From: Melastoma dodecandrum
Lineage: Eukaryota > Streptophyta > Magnoliopsida > Myrtales > Melastomataceae
Length of the DNA stretch: 64,000 nucleotides
NCBI GenBank assembly: GCA_029817715.1
Contig: JARUPY010000534.1
Location: 808,501-872,500, forward strand
Direction: 5' to 3'
Shown: positions 1-11,803 of the stretch, one piece after another
How the letters are laid out: the number at the start of each line of letters is the position of its first letter
Position numbering within the stretch: the first letter of the stretch is position 1
The notes under the pieces: generated by a model
What the model saw: the letters and a program-made list of their open reading frames with translations, nothing else
Told to the model about the DNA's origin: nothing
The model's database searches: none
Translations under genes and position numbers: made by a program

Positions 1-120
1 GAAATGGCATCTCACAGCAAGCTTGGTCCTGTTCGAATTACCGATATTATGTCAGAAGACTTGTGGCTTGATCCATATTACACGAAAGGCTTCTCATTGA
101 AGATTGAATCTCACCTGTAA
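1..120 (+). CDS. 3' terminal exon of an unidentified protein (partial)
   Basis: The first 40 codons of the window are open in frame 1 and end in TAA at 118-120. The encoded tail includes ITDIMSEDLWLDPYY and ends KIESHL. Codon use looks coding, and AT-rich sequence typical of a 3' UTR follows directly. The rest of the gene lies to the left of the window. I do not recognise the family. Its place beside a homoserine dehydrogenase-like gene would suggest a hyccin-like protein if the Arabidopsis order At5g21050-At5g21060 holds, but that is synteny from memory and no motif supports it. Confidence 0.55.
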   Translation, partial: EMASHSKLGPVRITDIMSEDLWLDPYYTKGFSLKIESHL

Positions 121-1082
121 CCTTATTTTCTTACACGGATAGATTTCCCCTTTAATTTAATGCCGATCTATTACATTTGGTTAACCCTTGCCTTCTGCCA
201 CGTTTTGACTATCTTGTCCATTCCATTCCCACCCCATCAATAATGTGCAACCACATACTCGTCTTGGACAAACATGAATTGCTTGCTGGATCCAAATTCC
301 AGCACAAAGATATCTGAGATTCAGCAAAAAAGGATTGGGGGGGAAGCACGTGGCCCCCAGCGTCCGCCCCCTTCCAGATCAAATTGAATGCACATCGGTT
401 ACCTGCTACAATAATCATGCGAGTACCAATTGTCGATTTGTAATAATTGTTACCACCATCAGTCGTTAGACACCGACAGTTCTAAAACGTCTAAGAGGTC
501 GGTCAAGTTTAAGTCTCTAGTCCGATTTTCCCACATTCACCATCGACCTCTTGATAGATACGAGTTTTGAACAAGATCATGTGATTGAGAGAATACCTGA
601 TGTAATAGATCACGAGCAAACTCAGAGAATTGGATGACGATGGCCAAAAAGGTTTGTTTCTCTATGACTTGGAGGAATACACTCCGAGCCAATGGCTGGC
701 TGAGGATTCCCCTGCCGACATCATATCGAGAAGGTCGGTACCTGCAGACTTCTGATCAACATGATCAGACACTCCTTATGCAAGTTGATGATAGACGACT
801 GAACAAAAAACAATGAGCACCAAATGTACAATGAAAGACAAATACCTACTAGTTTCCTTTCCTATGTCCGGAACACCATTTCAAATTTCCAATTATCAAA
901 GGCAGAGTTAGTGTTCCTGGCATAGTTCCCTCAAAAATCTGACATAACTGACAGTTTCTCACACAAAATGATGATTGCAGAGCTCTTTCTTATCGGATGA
1001 AATTGCTACTGGGGATGCATCCGGTGCCGGAGGACTTACTCAGTTAAAGTGCACTGGCCTTCATCCCAATAGAAACCATGCT
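121..1082. other. Intergenic / converging 3' UTRs
   Basis: This is AT-rich sequence between two convergent genes, the + tail ending at 120 and the - homoserine dehydrogenase-like gene ending at 1083. It should hold both 3' UTRs. I see no RNA gene, repeat array or convincing exon. Confidence 0.6.
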
Positions 1083-3741
1083 TCAAGAAAATAAGTCCTG
1101 AAGATCCAGGATATCAGCAAGTACCCCAGCAGCAGTAGTGTCGTTGCCGGCTCCGGCTCCTTGAATTACCATCGGTTGAGGATGATAGCACCGAGTGTAC
1201 ACCTCGAGCTGTAAAACGATGTAAAATTAGAGGCAGATTACGTGCAAGAAAAATACCTAAAATTCCTTTTTGAACAGAATCTGTCATAGAGAACAATAGC
1301 ATCGATCGACTATTGTTCCATTATTTCTCATGAGCTCAAATTTAATGTTGAAGAAATGTATAAGTGAAGTGAGACCCGGAAAGAAGAGGGAGAAAAAAAA
1401 AAGCAGGGCAAGTATACCACGTTGTCACTTCCCCTCAACCTCCCTAAGGCGGAATTCCTGGGAAGCTCTTGAATACCTACCTCACACCTGCAAAAGAATA
1501 AAAACTTCATCAGACGAGCATGTCATCTAGATGCTGGAGTAGGGAACATGAGCCACTTTCAGATGAATCACAGGGGAAGTAAAACAGACTGCTAAACAGA
1601 AATGCATCACATCAAAATATAGTCGCAGCTAACAAAATTCAGCATTACCTCTCCCCCTCAATTTTGCAGACATAACGTAGGACATTGCCGTTTAAAGAAG
1701 CTTTTGCTATTCGTTCGCTAATTATACCGTCCAGTTGGGGTAGCCCACTGTTTAGAAATTCATCAACTGACATTGCCCCAGGTCCCATTTCATTGGGGAC
1801 GAGGCTCTCTACCTATGAACATATATCATCGACAAATCCTGGGGTGAGATTAAGCACTGAAGGTTTAAATACTTGTAAAAACACGAACGTGAAAGTCTTG
1901 TCTCTCTAAAAGATAGGGAAAAACACCTTGATGTTGTCCATGCTTATCCTCATCCCAAGTAATCGAGCAAGGATCAAGGCCTAGTTTAACATACATAAGC
2001 AGCACAATTAATCTATGACTTTGAGTGTGTTTCCCCATTGAGTATAGTTGATTAGCTGAGGGGATTAAAAACATTCTTAATTCAATTGTATGACCAATAC
2101 GAGTCCCAACTTACAAAAGTGGACCAATAGAAAGACTTTTCTCAACGGAATGCCAGTCCAGAAATGTTTAATATTTTGTCATAAGCATGCCAACTGGGAC
2201 TTCTTATTTTGTTGAAGTGAACACCATTAAATGCCATGTCAAAGAAAGTAATATGTGTACAAAAATGTACATAGGGGAATAGGATTAACCTTTCTTGCGA
2301 CATCCATCCCGCCAAGATCATCCCGTGGATCTGAAATGAGGAGGATAAAATTGAAGGCGTTGATACTAAGTATCCGTATCTTTCTCAGAGTAGCTTTCAA
2401 GTGCAGTGGAGGCAGAGAGAGTGCCAACCTGGTTCTGTGTAACCTAAGCTTTTTGCAGCGTTTACCACATGGCTCAATGGCTTTCCATCTTCAACCTCGC
2501 TCATGACATATCCGAGTGTACCTGATAAAAGAAAAACAGAAGAAAACATTCAATAACGATAAAAATAGGAAAACAAATGTTCAATTGTTAAAATAATGTC
2601 CTACCGCTCAAACTTCCAATAATTCGGTGCACTGGATCACCAGAGGATAATATTCTATTAAGGGAAACTATAATAGGAAGTCCAGCCCCAACCTGGCAAG
2701 ATTGCAATCAAAATTGTGATGACCAAATTACAACACAACAATGGAAAATGAGAAGCAAGCATCATCAAAGACCCTACTCACAGTTGATTCGTATCGGATC
2801 CGACGATGCCAGGAGACCAGTTTATCATAATACTCCTACAATTATGGAGGGAATGGAATAGCCGGGTTAGTAAACAAGATAATATATCCACCAACATGGA
2901 TATGAAGACAGTCTAGCGGCGAGAATCCTCTGCACAGAGAATTATTATATTCTAGTTATCTTCATCTCTAAAGCTGTTAATAAAAGTCTTTAACATGTCT
3001 CACCATGGAAGATGTCATAGGCTTTTTATTCGCAAGCACTACGCAACATCCATGGTCAACCGCACAGCTTAGCACCTCAACTGTCTCTGCACTAGCCGAG
3101 CAATCAACCACCACCAAACCTATCAAGTAAACGGTCATATATACATTCCAAAGGCATGTCATGACAAGTTAACAGAAACAGGACGAACAATCATCGAGGA
3201 ACAAGCACCCAGGGCTACTACCAGTCCCAATGGTTGGGTCATGTACCTTTGGATTTACCGAGGTGTGAAGCGGCCTCAGTGACTTTACTTTTCGACTCTG
3301 ATTCCTCGAACATCACACATGCGTCTGTTCGTACAAATGAAGAAATAAACACCGCAGAAAACGTCCGCATTACAAACAGCAAAACCCAAGTAAATGCCCC
3401 AACATCAGGAGCCTGTCGTACTTCCCGCAAGATTCGATAGAGAAGCTCCCTCCGACTTTATCCTGCAAACCTCGTTCAGAAACTCGTCGTCCAACTCCAG
3501 CGCCGTCACATCGGGCGAAATAACCAGGGACTTGCTGTCGCACACACCGATAACTCGCAGACGCACTCCCTGCACATAACATTACTCCATACAACAAATC
3601 ACTAGGGCAAAGAAGACGCTCGTCGTGTTCGCACGATGGGAAGACCTTTGCGGCGTGGAGCGATCGGGAGGAGACGATGTGGTGAAGGAGATAGCGGCCG
3701 ACGCCGCCGCAACCTATCAGGAGAACCGCCATTTCCTTCAT
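1083..3741 (-). CDS. Homoserine dehydrogenase-like protein (monofunctional, plant type)
   Basis: Twelve exons join in frame to 375 aa: 3741-3646, 3569-3422, 3324-3247, 3119-3004, 2835-2782, 2692-2605, 2521-2429, 2330-2290, 1980-1927, 1812-1649, 1487-1418, 1208-1083. The N-terminal Rossmann loop GCGGVG (residues 10-15) binds NAD(P). It is followed by [14 protein letters not shown], the GAGLPII core, [11 protein letters not shown] and the C-terminal [16 protein letters not shown]. These match the stand-alone Arabidopsis family At5g21060 (about 378 aa). There is no aspartate kinase or ACT domain, unlike the bifunctional plastid AK-HSDH. The predicted reaction is reduction of aspartate semialdehyde to homoserine; activity of this plant family is inferred from homology. 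No transit peptide precedes the chosen ATG, so a cytosolic location is likely. The gene lies 394 bp downstream of the SERRATE stop on the same strand, so its promoter must sit in that gap. Confidence 0.93.
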
Positions 3742-4135
3742 TGTTTCGTGATTTCCCCGAGCCGGAACGGAAATTGGGACACCATCGATATTCAGTACAT
3801 ACGTTAGATGAAGGGTAAGAAAGGAAAATGACAACGCACTCTTTCCCAATGAGCACAATCCACTGTCGACTCCGAACCGAAATTCCCCGGAAAACTTAAG
3901 GCAAGAAATTTGGTTTCTCATAAACATCTTCCAAACATTATTAGCTCTCAGATAAGAATTACACGAGATCTACAAGCAGATTACATTCCCGGACATGTTA
4001 ATTTTTGTTCCGCAGGCAGGATCTCTGGAGGTTTGCCTTCTACAGTTGTCCATTTGCAGGATTTGGAGGTTCTCATCCTACTGAGCATGGATGTGGGAAA
4101 CATCCATCAAGTATCCTCCATGATCTGGGGAAAGT

Positions 4136-7100
4136 CTACAAACTCCGGTAGTCTATGACTGTCACTTCATCCTCCGGTGCATCCAGATCTTGGTAACTAC
4201 AACGTGAATTGACTCGTTATTAATATCTTACGCAAACCACAACCTAAAGGATGTGTACGAGTACCAAGGGCTAAGTATTAGATTAACCTTCCCAGACAGC
4301 CAATAGCATGTATATTATTACCTTCTAAGCCGCCGAGGATCCTGCCGGAAGCCTGGGAATGACGCGATGATTGGGGCAGGACCCCCCATCGGAGGCCCCG
4401 GTTGGCTGTTTCTTACACCGCCTTCAAAAGGAGGGCCACCTTGATCGCGGAACATCTGCATTGCGACTTCAGGTGGAGCAGGAACAAAAGGTCCCAGAGG
4501 ACTACCAACAAAACACAGGCAAGCATCCCTCAGTATTTATAGTTCAAACTTAAAAAGTATCAATTAGACAAAAGCGCTGGGCGTCTCCCTTAAGAAAAGA
4601 ACCTACCCAGCACCAGGAACCGGCATTAAAACGGGAGGAGGGGGGAAATCAGAGCCGAATGGAGCTCCAAGGCCTTGCCCGCCGAAAGGATCGAACATAG
4701 CGTCATCACCATCACCAACAAGTCCATCCTTCATATCACCCGACTGAGGATTATCTGGCCGGTCGAATCTGTCACTACCATTGACCCGGTTATCACGATC
4801 TCTGCGTGGGCGGTCATCCCTCAGTCTGTTTTCCAATGGCCTTCGTCTCTGTGGCCGATCTCTCTGCAGGATGAGCACTTACCAGTCAAGTGACAAGAGA
4901 ATTTTAATCCCCACAATAGAGAAGCACAAACATGAAACTGAATTTGCATTATCTGCAAACCATACAAACATAAAAGCCAAGCCCTGTTTACGCATTCAAA
5001 TTGCCAGCACAATTCGCTTCAACATATAACAGTTGTGGCAATTTTCCACATATACAAGAGATTAAAAACACATCATGCAGTTGCTAAACAGTAAGTTCCT
5101 GCCTCAAGTATAATTACTTGTCAGGCAGAATACCAAGCGGTTTCCAATCATACCATAAGGTTAACCTGCATGACAGGTGTTCCACCAGGAGCATCTGGAT
5201 CGCTGCAAGATATAAGATGCCCCTGTCAGTCTCTTCAGAAATTGGAACCAAAAGGATGTCTTCTTACTAATAAAACTCACTTCATGTAATTCTGGAAATA
5301 GAGCTCTTCACGAAGTTTTGAAGTAAGTTCCATCACCAGCTCAGGATGCTTTAGCTTCAGATGCTTGTGGACAAATTCAGCAGCATGAAAAAGCTTTGTA
5401 CACCCCTTTGCTCCACAGCCATATTTCCACCCATACTTCTCATCCCTTATCTTACGGACATAAGGATCTAGAACTTCAACGGCAGCAGTATCAATCTTAT
5501 CTTTAGCAGTCATTAGTTCGAGAGGATCTTGGCCACTCAACCTTTCTTGCCAACGAGAATCAAGCTTATTTTCCCATTCAGAACCAGTGCTCGACGGATT
5601 GGTATTCTTTCCTTCAGCCCGGACATGACGAAGCCCCTTAGCTTCACTGGTCTCGATCATTCCATAGTAATTCAACCCATGAATGCGCCAGAGATAAGTT
5701 AGGAGAGTGTCCAACAAATCAATACCTTCCAGCCCCTTGACGGAAGTTAAACTCCGTATGATGATAACTGGCCCACTTGAACTGCCAAGTGTTTTGTCTC
5801 TACCCACCTTGTCATTTGCAGATCCAACTAAAATGTTATCTTCTACTCCTTTCTCAGAGTCCAGCTTACGGACAAGAGCCTGTGCTTGTTCAATATCAAT
5901 TTGTACCCTTCTAGGATCAGAACTAACAGGATGGGCCTTTGGAGCAGATGACAGATCGGTTTCTTTGGCTGATCCTCTACCATGGTGTCTCCTTCTTCCA
6001 CTAGCATCTTGCTCATCATCAGAATTTGCCCCATTACCATGACCTGATTTGTTTGAGGAAGAGGAACTCAAGCCAGGACCCCTACAACACAGCACAATGT
6101 TACAAGGGGCACTTGATGGAAATTAAGATAAGCTGAGCAACATAAGGAAAAACTGTGATCTCTTACAAGTTCAAAGTTCCCCCTTGCAACTCGAGTAAGA
6201 ATTCCTTGGCAGCTTGCCTGGCAAGCTCATTCCTCCTGTGCAACGTGTCAAGCATACCAGGTGAGGTCAACTGCTGCCAGATCATATGCAACTAAATCCA
6301 CTCAAAAAACAGAGAGAACATTCTTCTGACCAAAGCCGTACCTTTCTATAACAGAAACCAAATTTGTTGGGTGGTACTTGTCTCTTAGCCTGCATTAAGC
6401 ACTTTCTTAGTTGGAGTGTTAAGTTAATTAACATGCAGGAAAAATATGTCGTATGTACCATTCTTCATTTTTATGGGCATCAAAGTATGCTCGTTTCTGC
6501 GTTGTTATGTACTCTGTCTTGTATTCTTGGTATCTGAAAGGTTAATGAGGATGTTACTCCAGAGAGTGAAGTAAGCATGATGATTGCCAAACCGAGCCCG
6601 GAGGAATACAGTGGGATACCAAACACCTCCTACCTGCGTTCAGCTTCAGAGGGTAGTATGTCATCTTCCAGCACTTGAATAAATTGCTTATACGTCATCA
6701 AGCCTTCCCTGCAACTTGCAAGAGGCATGATGTAACACACATTACTGGGATGTAAATTCGTTCAACAAACTGTTCAGCCAAGACAGAACCATTGACTAAT
6801 AGAAGGTACAGAAGAAAATACGTAAAATGATTTTAGCTACTAGGAAGTCTCGGATTTTAGAAAATGCATTAAAATTCAGACGACACTCAAATAAAGATAA
6901 TGCTACCTTTGGTTGGTAATTGCACCTGGAGGATCGCCATATCCCCCTCGACCCATATCCCAATCTGCAATGTTACAGAATAGTGTCCCCTGACTCAACA
7001 AATAATAACTAAAAGAGACAGCTGAGAAAGAGCTGCCAAACAATATGGTTCTTGCCATCACGCATTCTGTGCAGAAATTATAAAGAGCCATGCCAGACAT

Positions 7101-8284
7101 AAGGTAAACCAACCAAACAGAGAGAGTAAAACAGATAATTCTTCATGTGAGCAGATAATTCTTCATGTGAGAATACCAACACAACAGGAATAAAACAAGC
7201 AAAACTAACCAGGTGGTCCACCAAAATAAGCACCGCCACGTCCCATGTAGCGGCCATGAAACCTCTCATCTCCATACCTGCCTCCCATGTCGCGATCATA
7301 ATGATCATACCCAAACCTGACAGTGCACAGGAAGGGATACACCACAAAAAACGCAGTAAGTTCTTATTTATTTGCAATGTAATTGGAGAACCAAAAAACT
7401 GCAAATCAATGGTCATCCTATAGGCAATATGCTTTTGTAAGGTCTAATAAGCCCATTCTCTCCAGCACAAAAACTTGCTGCAGAACCCCTCAAACAAATT
7501 AAGTCAATTCCTTACATTATCATTTTTCATGCAATGTATTAGAGAATTTCAATACTGAGACATTAAATTTTCCCAGTGTCTGGCGAATAATGATGTTTAT
7601 AAAATATCATCCCAACGAGCTACATAAGCCCTTCAGTAAAATCATAGAATCAACAGAACTTCAACAAACAACAGCACCAGGAAAACACACAGTAAAACTC
7701 CCTCGCCCATAGACAAGGAAGAAGAACCTGTTCATACTTTAATAGGAGGTCTTACATCTACTGAATGATACACTGAGGAAGATTCATGGGATTTTGAAGT
7801 ACCTTCGATCCCCGTGGCCGAAGCCACCACCTCTAGGGCTACCTCTCCGACCTTCGTATCCTCCATCCTCCCCTCTTCTCGACCGTTTATTGTAAGGGGG
7901 GATCGGAGACCGCCTCCTGTCCCTGTACCCCTGCGGAGGAGGAGGACTAGCACTGCTGCCTCCGCCTCTCCTCTTATACCCCCTATCCCTATCCCTAGGA
8001 GGAGGCGAGTGGTTATCCGTGTCGTCAGGGCGAGATCGATTATGACGGTCGATGTCAACATCCCTGTCATCCCTCCGCTCGTGGGAGTCCCTGTCGCGTC
8101 GGCGATTGGGCGGAGGAGGCAGGGGCGAGGGAGAGCGCGCGCTGGGTTGAGTATCGGTCGGAGATTTAGCAGGGTCGTTGGAGGCGGAGGCGGTGATGGT
8201 GTCTCCAGGGTTGTCTTCGGGACGACGGGAGGAGGGGGATGACTCCGGAGGCGGCGGAGGAGGAGCGTTCATGACGTCAGCCAT
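4136..8284 (-). CDS. SE: SERRATE (ARS2-like) zinc-finger protein of miRNA processing and splicing
   Basis: SERRATE works in the nucleus with DCL1 and HYL1 in pri-miRNA processing and with the cap-binding complex in splicing (established for Arabidopsis SE). The start ATG (8284-8282) opens a proline-, Arg-Asp- and glycine-rich disordered N-terminus (about 8284-7790). The ARS2 core follows: RDKYHPTNLVSVIERR near 6200-6500, a long exon at 6070-5277 with IDLLDTLLTYLWRIHG, and the C2H2 finger CGAKGCTKLFHAAEFVHKHLK shortly before its end. The tail carries RPRRDRDNRVNGS and FDPFGGQGLGAPFG. The protein ends DLDAPEDEVTVIDYRSL, the conserved SE terminus, with the stop at 4138-4136. There are at least ten exons; only the ends and main exons were fixed. 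An in-frame ATG at 8299 would add five residues. It shares a short divergent promoter with eL30. Confidence 0.95.
7132..7171. repeat. Perfect 2 x 20 bp tandem duplication in a SERRATE intron
   Basis: The 20-mer beginning CAGATAATTC and ending ATGTGAG occurs twice, head to tail and without mismatch. It lies inside an intron, so no coding effect is expected. Perfect identity suggests a recent replication-slippage event. Confidence 0.9.
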
Positions 8285-8565
8285 GCTGTCAAGCCCCAAC
8301 GGAGATGAAATGGCGACGATGATGACTGTGTTTGTTTTTATCCCGGATCCAGGGGTTCAAGTTAATCGTATAAACAGTTCCAGAAAAGTTTTTATTTTTA
8401 ACAGCCAAACGCGCCCTAACATTTATAAACCCTAAAGCAGATGTCCTCCTATAAATACCCCATCCTTCGTCAAAGTGTAGGGTTTTCTTCCAGCTGCCGT
8501 CGACGACGCATCCTCGTCGACGTCGCTCGTAGCCACCTCCCCACAACGATCAACCACCAGTAGCC
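8285..8565. promoter_or_regulatory. Divergent promoter shared by SERRATE (-) and eL30 (+)
   Basis: Only 281 bp separate the two start codons. On the + side there is a telo-box (AAACCCTAA, 8427-8435), a TATA-like TATAAATA (8450-8457) and a pyrimidine-rich leader. All are usual for plant ribosomal protein genes. The SERRATE side has no clear TATA box. Both 5' UTRs have to fit in this interval, so the promoters must overlap or act as one bidirectional unit. Confidence 0.75.
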
Positions 8566-9815
8566 ATGGTGGCCGCCAAGAAGACCGTAATTCCATCATC
8601 CTCATCCATCTTGATTTGTACTACTGGATTAGACTCTTCGATCCTTGATCTGAACCTTCGGTTCGATTTCTTTCTATTCTTGTTTTGCAGAAGAAGACCC
8701 ATGAGAGCATCAACAATAGGCTCGCTCTCGTGATGAAGAGCGGGAAGTACACCCTCGGTTACAAGACGGTGCTCAAGACGATCAGGAACTCCAAAGGTAC
8801 GCCAATCACCGGCTTGCATTCGGTCGATCGTGTGGGATTAGCCGATCCTGTTCATATTTTGATTTTGGCCATCGTTTATTTATTTGGCCAGCCAAGTTGG
8901 TGATCATTTCCAACAACTGCCCTCCGCTTCGGAAATCGGAGATCGAGTACTACGCCATGTTGGCCAAGGTCGGGGTTCACCACTACAACGGGAGTAAGTC
9001 CCTTTGCCTCTAACCTAAAATGATTTATCTTTTCCAGCACTTTTGGTGTTACCTGGCTGACAGTGAAATTGATAACCAATTTTGGTGTGGTTTCTGTTTA
9101 TATAAGCATTGTTCAATTAGAGTGTCCCTTGATTGAATTTTCCCCCACTTGTCTTTCCCTGCACCTTTTTTACCTTCATCTTTCTGCGGTCAACATTTTT
9201 GTCTATCTGTGGGATAAACTACCCATATGTACTCTTCTGGGGAAATGCTGTCAATCTAGTTGTCAAGGTCTAACTTGGGAATTCCAGCGAGTGAGAGGTA
9301 GTTGTGGTGATGAGTGGAGGAAGCTATGATCTTGTTGTGATACGAAATGAGAGCTGTATTTGGGATTTCACTCTACGTGTTCAATAGCTTTAGTGGCGTT
9401 CTCCATTTGTTAGTAAACGATTTTTTTCCCTAAAAAACTGATTTGAAGTTGTTCATGTAGTCACACCCATCTAGGGCATTTGCTTTGGCGGAACTTGCTT
9501 TTGCTCCTTTATCATAATTTATTTCGCTCCAGTAATTGAGACATGAAGTAGCAATGCTGCAAGTTGGCTTACCAATTAAAGTGTTTTGTTTGTACACCAG
9601 ACAATGTAGATTTGGGTACCTCTTGCGGAAAGTACTACAGGGTTTGCTGCCTCAGCATCATCGACCCCGGTAAGTTTCCGGAGCGACAGGGAGATGTTGG
9701 GTATAATGTGCTTATTGTTTATCCCAACCCTTGGTATCCTCTGACCAGTGAAACCACGCCCTTGTTTCCTTCAGGTGACTCCGACATCATCAAGAGCATG
9801 CCCAGAGACCATTAG
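8566..9815 (+). CDS. RPL30: 60S ribosomal protein eL30 (RPL30)
   Basis: Five exons (8566-8586, 8691-8796, 8892-8993, 9601-9669, 9775-9815) give exactly 112 aa, the usual plant eL30 length. The product begins [20 protein letters not shown]. It carries [13 protein letters not shown], the L7Ae-fold segment [19 protein letters not shown] and GVHHYNGNNVDLGT, and ends [11 protein letters not shown]. It is a structural component of the large cytosolic subunit. Exon 1 holds only seven codons. The nine bases AAGAAGACC occur both at the end of exon 1 and at the start of exon 2. Intron 3 (607 bp) is the longest. Expression is probably growth-coupled through the telo-box upstream. Confidence 0.98.
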
Positions 9816-11011
9816 GCAGTCCGGATGGTTCGGCTGTCTAATTTTGCTCTACTTTTCGTTAGTTATTGAGGCGGGTGATGGAAAAAAGAAGGGGGAGGCT
9901 TTGCCTTCATGGGTAACTGGGTATTGTTGGAATTTAGTCATTAGTTGGGGTTGCAGGTATTGTTAAGCACACCATTCACCTGTTGATTTTGCAATTAGTG
10001 TTCTGTTCAAAGTATTTCGTCTTCTTAAGAACAGATTTAGACAGGCTTCGCTTGCAATCTTCCTGGCCTTAATGCTGCATGACAAGCATCTTATCTCGAT
10101 CCCGTCATTAGTTGGGGACGTGGGTTTTTAAGCCCTTGCAAAACTGATCTACCTTTTTCTAGGTTCGGACTGGGTTTAGAAGCATTTCCCTTGTCCCCTG
10201 AATGGGAAAAATCCTCAGTAGTTTCTCTTTCATTGTTAGTCTTAGAGTCAAGCCCCCGAACTACTCGTGTAATGATAATGACAATGGCTGTCGTGTAGGC
10301 TGTGTAGGTAAAAGGTAATAATGGATAAATCTTTAGTTGTTTTAATTTCACCGGGTCGTCCAAGCACGGCACTTTGTGCTTCTTTCATCTACCCAGATTC
10401 TCAAACATTCTGTCAAGTCTATGGAAGTTCAGCCTGTTTCATCTGTTCCACCTGATCTGGCTGTGATTTTGTGACGTTCGCCTGCGATGTCTCAAGGAGG
10501 AGAAGAGTGCCGAGTGCTGAGGGATCCGGGGATGCAGCCCAAGAATTCAACAGTGCTGCCTTGGATGGAGTTACCGGTAGATCTGATGATGAAAACTTTC
10601 GAGGAAGGTCCTTCATCAATCTGGACGACGGAGACGGAATTCTACAATGGGAACAAATTCAAGCAAATACGCACACACAACCGTTGTTTATCTTGTTGTT
10701 GTTAGTACAAAAAACTTGGGTCATTAACTTATATGTGACAAGGACAAGTGTTTCGACAAGGTTGTGTTCGTTTCTGGCATACGGGTTTCTCTCTTAATCA
10801 GGCGTGTTCGAGAGACAAATTATGACTACTCTTATAGCATTTGAAACATCCATCATCTTGAACGATTCCCCCGACTATTCTGAAGAAACCTTGCCTTCTT
10901 ACAATTTTATGACACTTCTTATCACTCGCATTTGGCTCTCTCGTACAACATTAAATTTTAAGGAACGAAACGAACAAACGAGGTTCATGTGATATGAACC
11001 GGATGATTATT
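9816..11011. other. Intergenic, with an unexplained open segment at about 10440-10640
   Basis: This holds the eL30 3' UTR and then the 3' flank of the NHL gene. Between about 10440 and 10640 several frames on both strands stay open with fairly high GC, but no frame has a recognisable domain and the splice context is unclear. I do not call a gene here. Confidence 0.5.
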
Positions 11012-11803
11012 TCAAAACTTGTAGAAGATGTTGATCCGGTGACTACACTCCTGATCCAAGACCTTCGCGGACGAGCCTAATCCGTCAACGCTCACCTCGC
11101 ACCTCGTCTTCACCTTCATCCTCCACGTCGTAACCAGTCCGACCTCGAACTTGGTATTGGCCACGACTCGGACGACAACCGGGATGCTTCCTTCACCCAT
11201 GTTGTCAGCCAGGCTGCTCTTTTCTTCCCTGCTTAGGACGACGCCAGTCCCCTTAACCGTCACGTTAACTGCCCCATATGTGCCCCTTGGCTGGTACATC
11301 GCAGGCCAGGCACCTCCCCTACCCAACTCGACCCCATCGTAGCTGACCGCCACACCACCCCCCGTGTAGTAAACCCCGATCTTCCTGTTGTCGTTCCTCA
11401 ACGTGAGGGAGAGGCCGACGGAGGGGGAGGCCGGCTGGGATGTCAAGGAGGTGATGTTCTCGAGGCCGGAGAAGGACGCGGAGTCCACCAAGATCACGGG
11501 GTATCGCGGCTGGAAAACGAGGTAGAGGACCCCAGCCGTGACCGCCACGAGCAATATTAAAACAGCCAAAGAAAGGATGAGGTAGCAGAAGCAGGGATGA
11601 CGGCGGCGGAGGCTGCAGCTGCGGCGGGCGTACCTCTCCTGGAGCTTGGCATTCTCCGGCGGGGGCACGCGGTAGACTTGGTCCTTTGGGACTTGGATGA
11701 CATATGTGAGGGCCGGCGGAAGCGGAACCGGGGGTTGTTCCTGCGACAGCAACTCCCGCTGAGGCAGGGCGCCTTCAGTGTCGGGGTGGACTTTATCCGC
11801 CAT
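11012..11803 (-). CDS. NDR1/HIN1-like (LEA_2) membrane protein
   Basis: This single exon of 263 aa starts MADKVHPDTEG. A proline-rich cytosolic N-terminus contains YVIQVPKDQVYRVPPPENA. A basic patch (RRSCSLRRRHP, about 61-70) precedes one membrane span (about 71-97). The extracellular LEA_2 beta-sandwich follows, with LTLRNDNRKIGVYY, several N-x-S/T sites and the C-terminal CEVSVDGLGSSAKVLDQEC. This architecture matches the NHL13/NHL25 group (Arabidopsis At2g27080, At5g21130). Some relatives contribute to bacterial resistance at the plasma membrane. A role in defence or in membrane-wall contact is inferred from the family only. The canonical NPNK-like motif of other NHLs is reduced to LRNDNRK here. 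Confidence 0.92.
   Translation of the reverse strand: MADKVHPDTEGALPQRELLSQEQPPVPLPPALTYVIQVPKDQVYRVPPPENAKLQERYARRSCSLRRRHPCFCYLILSLAVLILLVAVTAGVLYLVFQPRYPVILVDSASFSGLENITSLTSQPASPSVGLSLTLRNDNRKIGVYYTGGGVAVSYDGVELGRGGAWPAMYQPRGTYGAVNVTVKGTGVVLSREEKSSLADNMGEGSIPVVVRVVANTKFEVGLVTTWRMKVKTRCEVSVDGLGSSAKVLDQECSHRINIFYKF

Noticed and set aside
5707..6042. 111-codon + strand ORF opposite the SERRATE core exon
   Set aside because: This is the antisense shadow of a well-supported conserved exon.
7814..8242. 142-codon + strand ORF opposite the SERRATE N-terminus
   Set aside because: It is the complement of the low-complexity Arg/Pro/Gly-rich SERRATE exon. The open frame follows from that composition and shows no domain.
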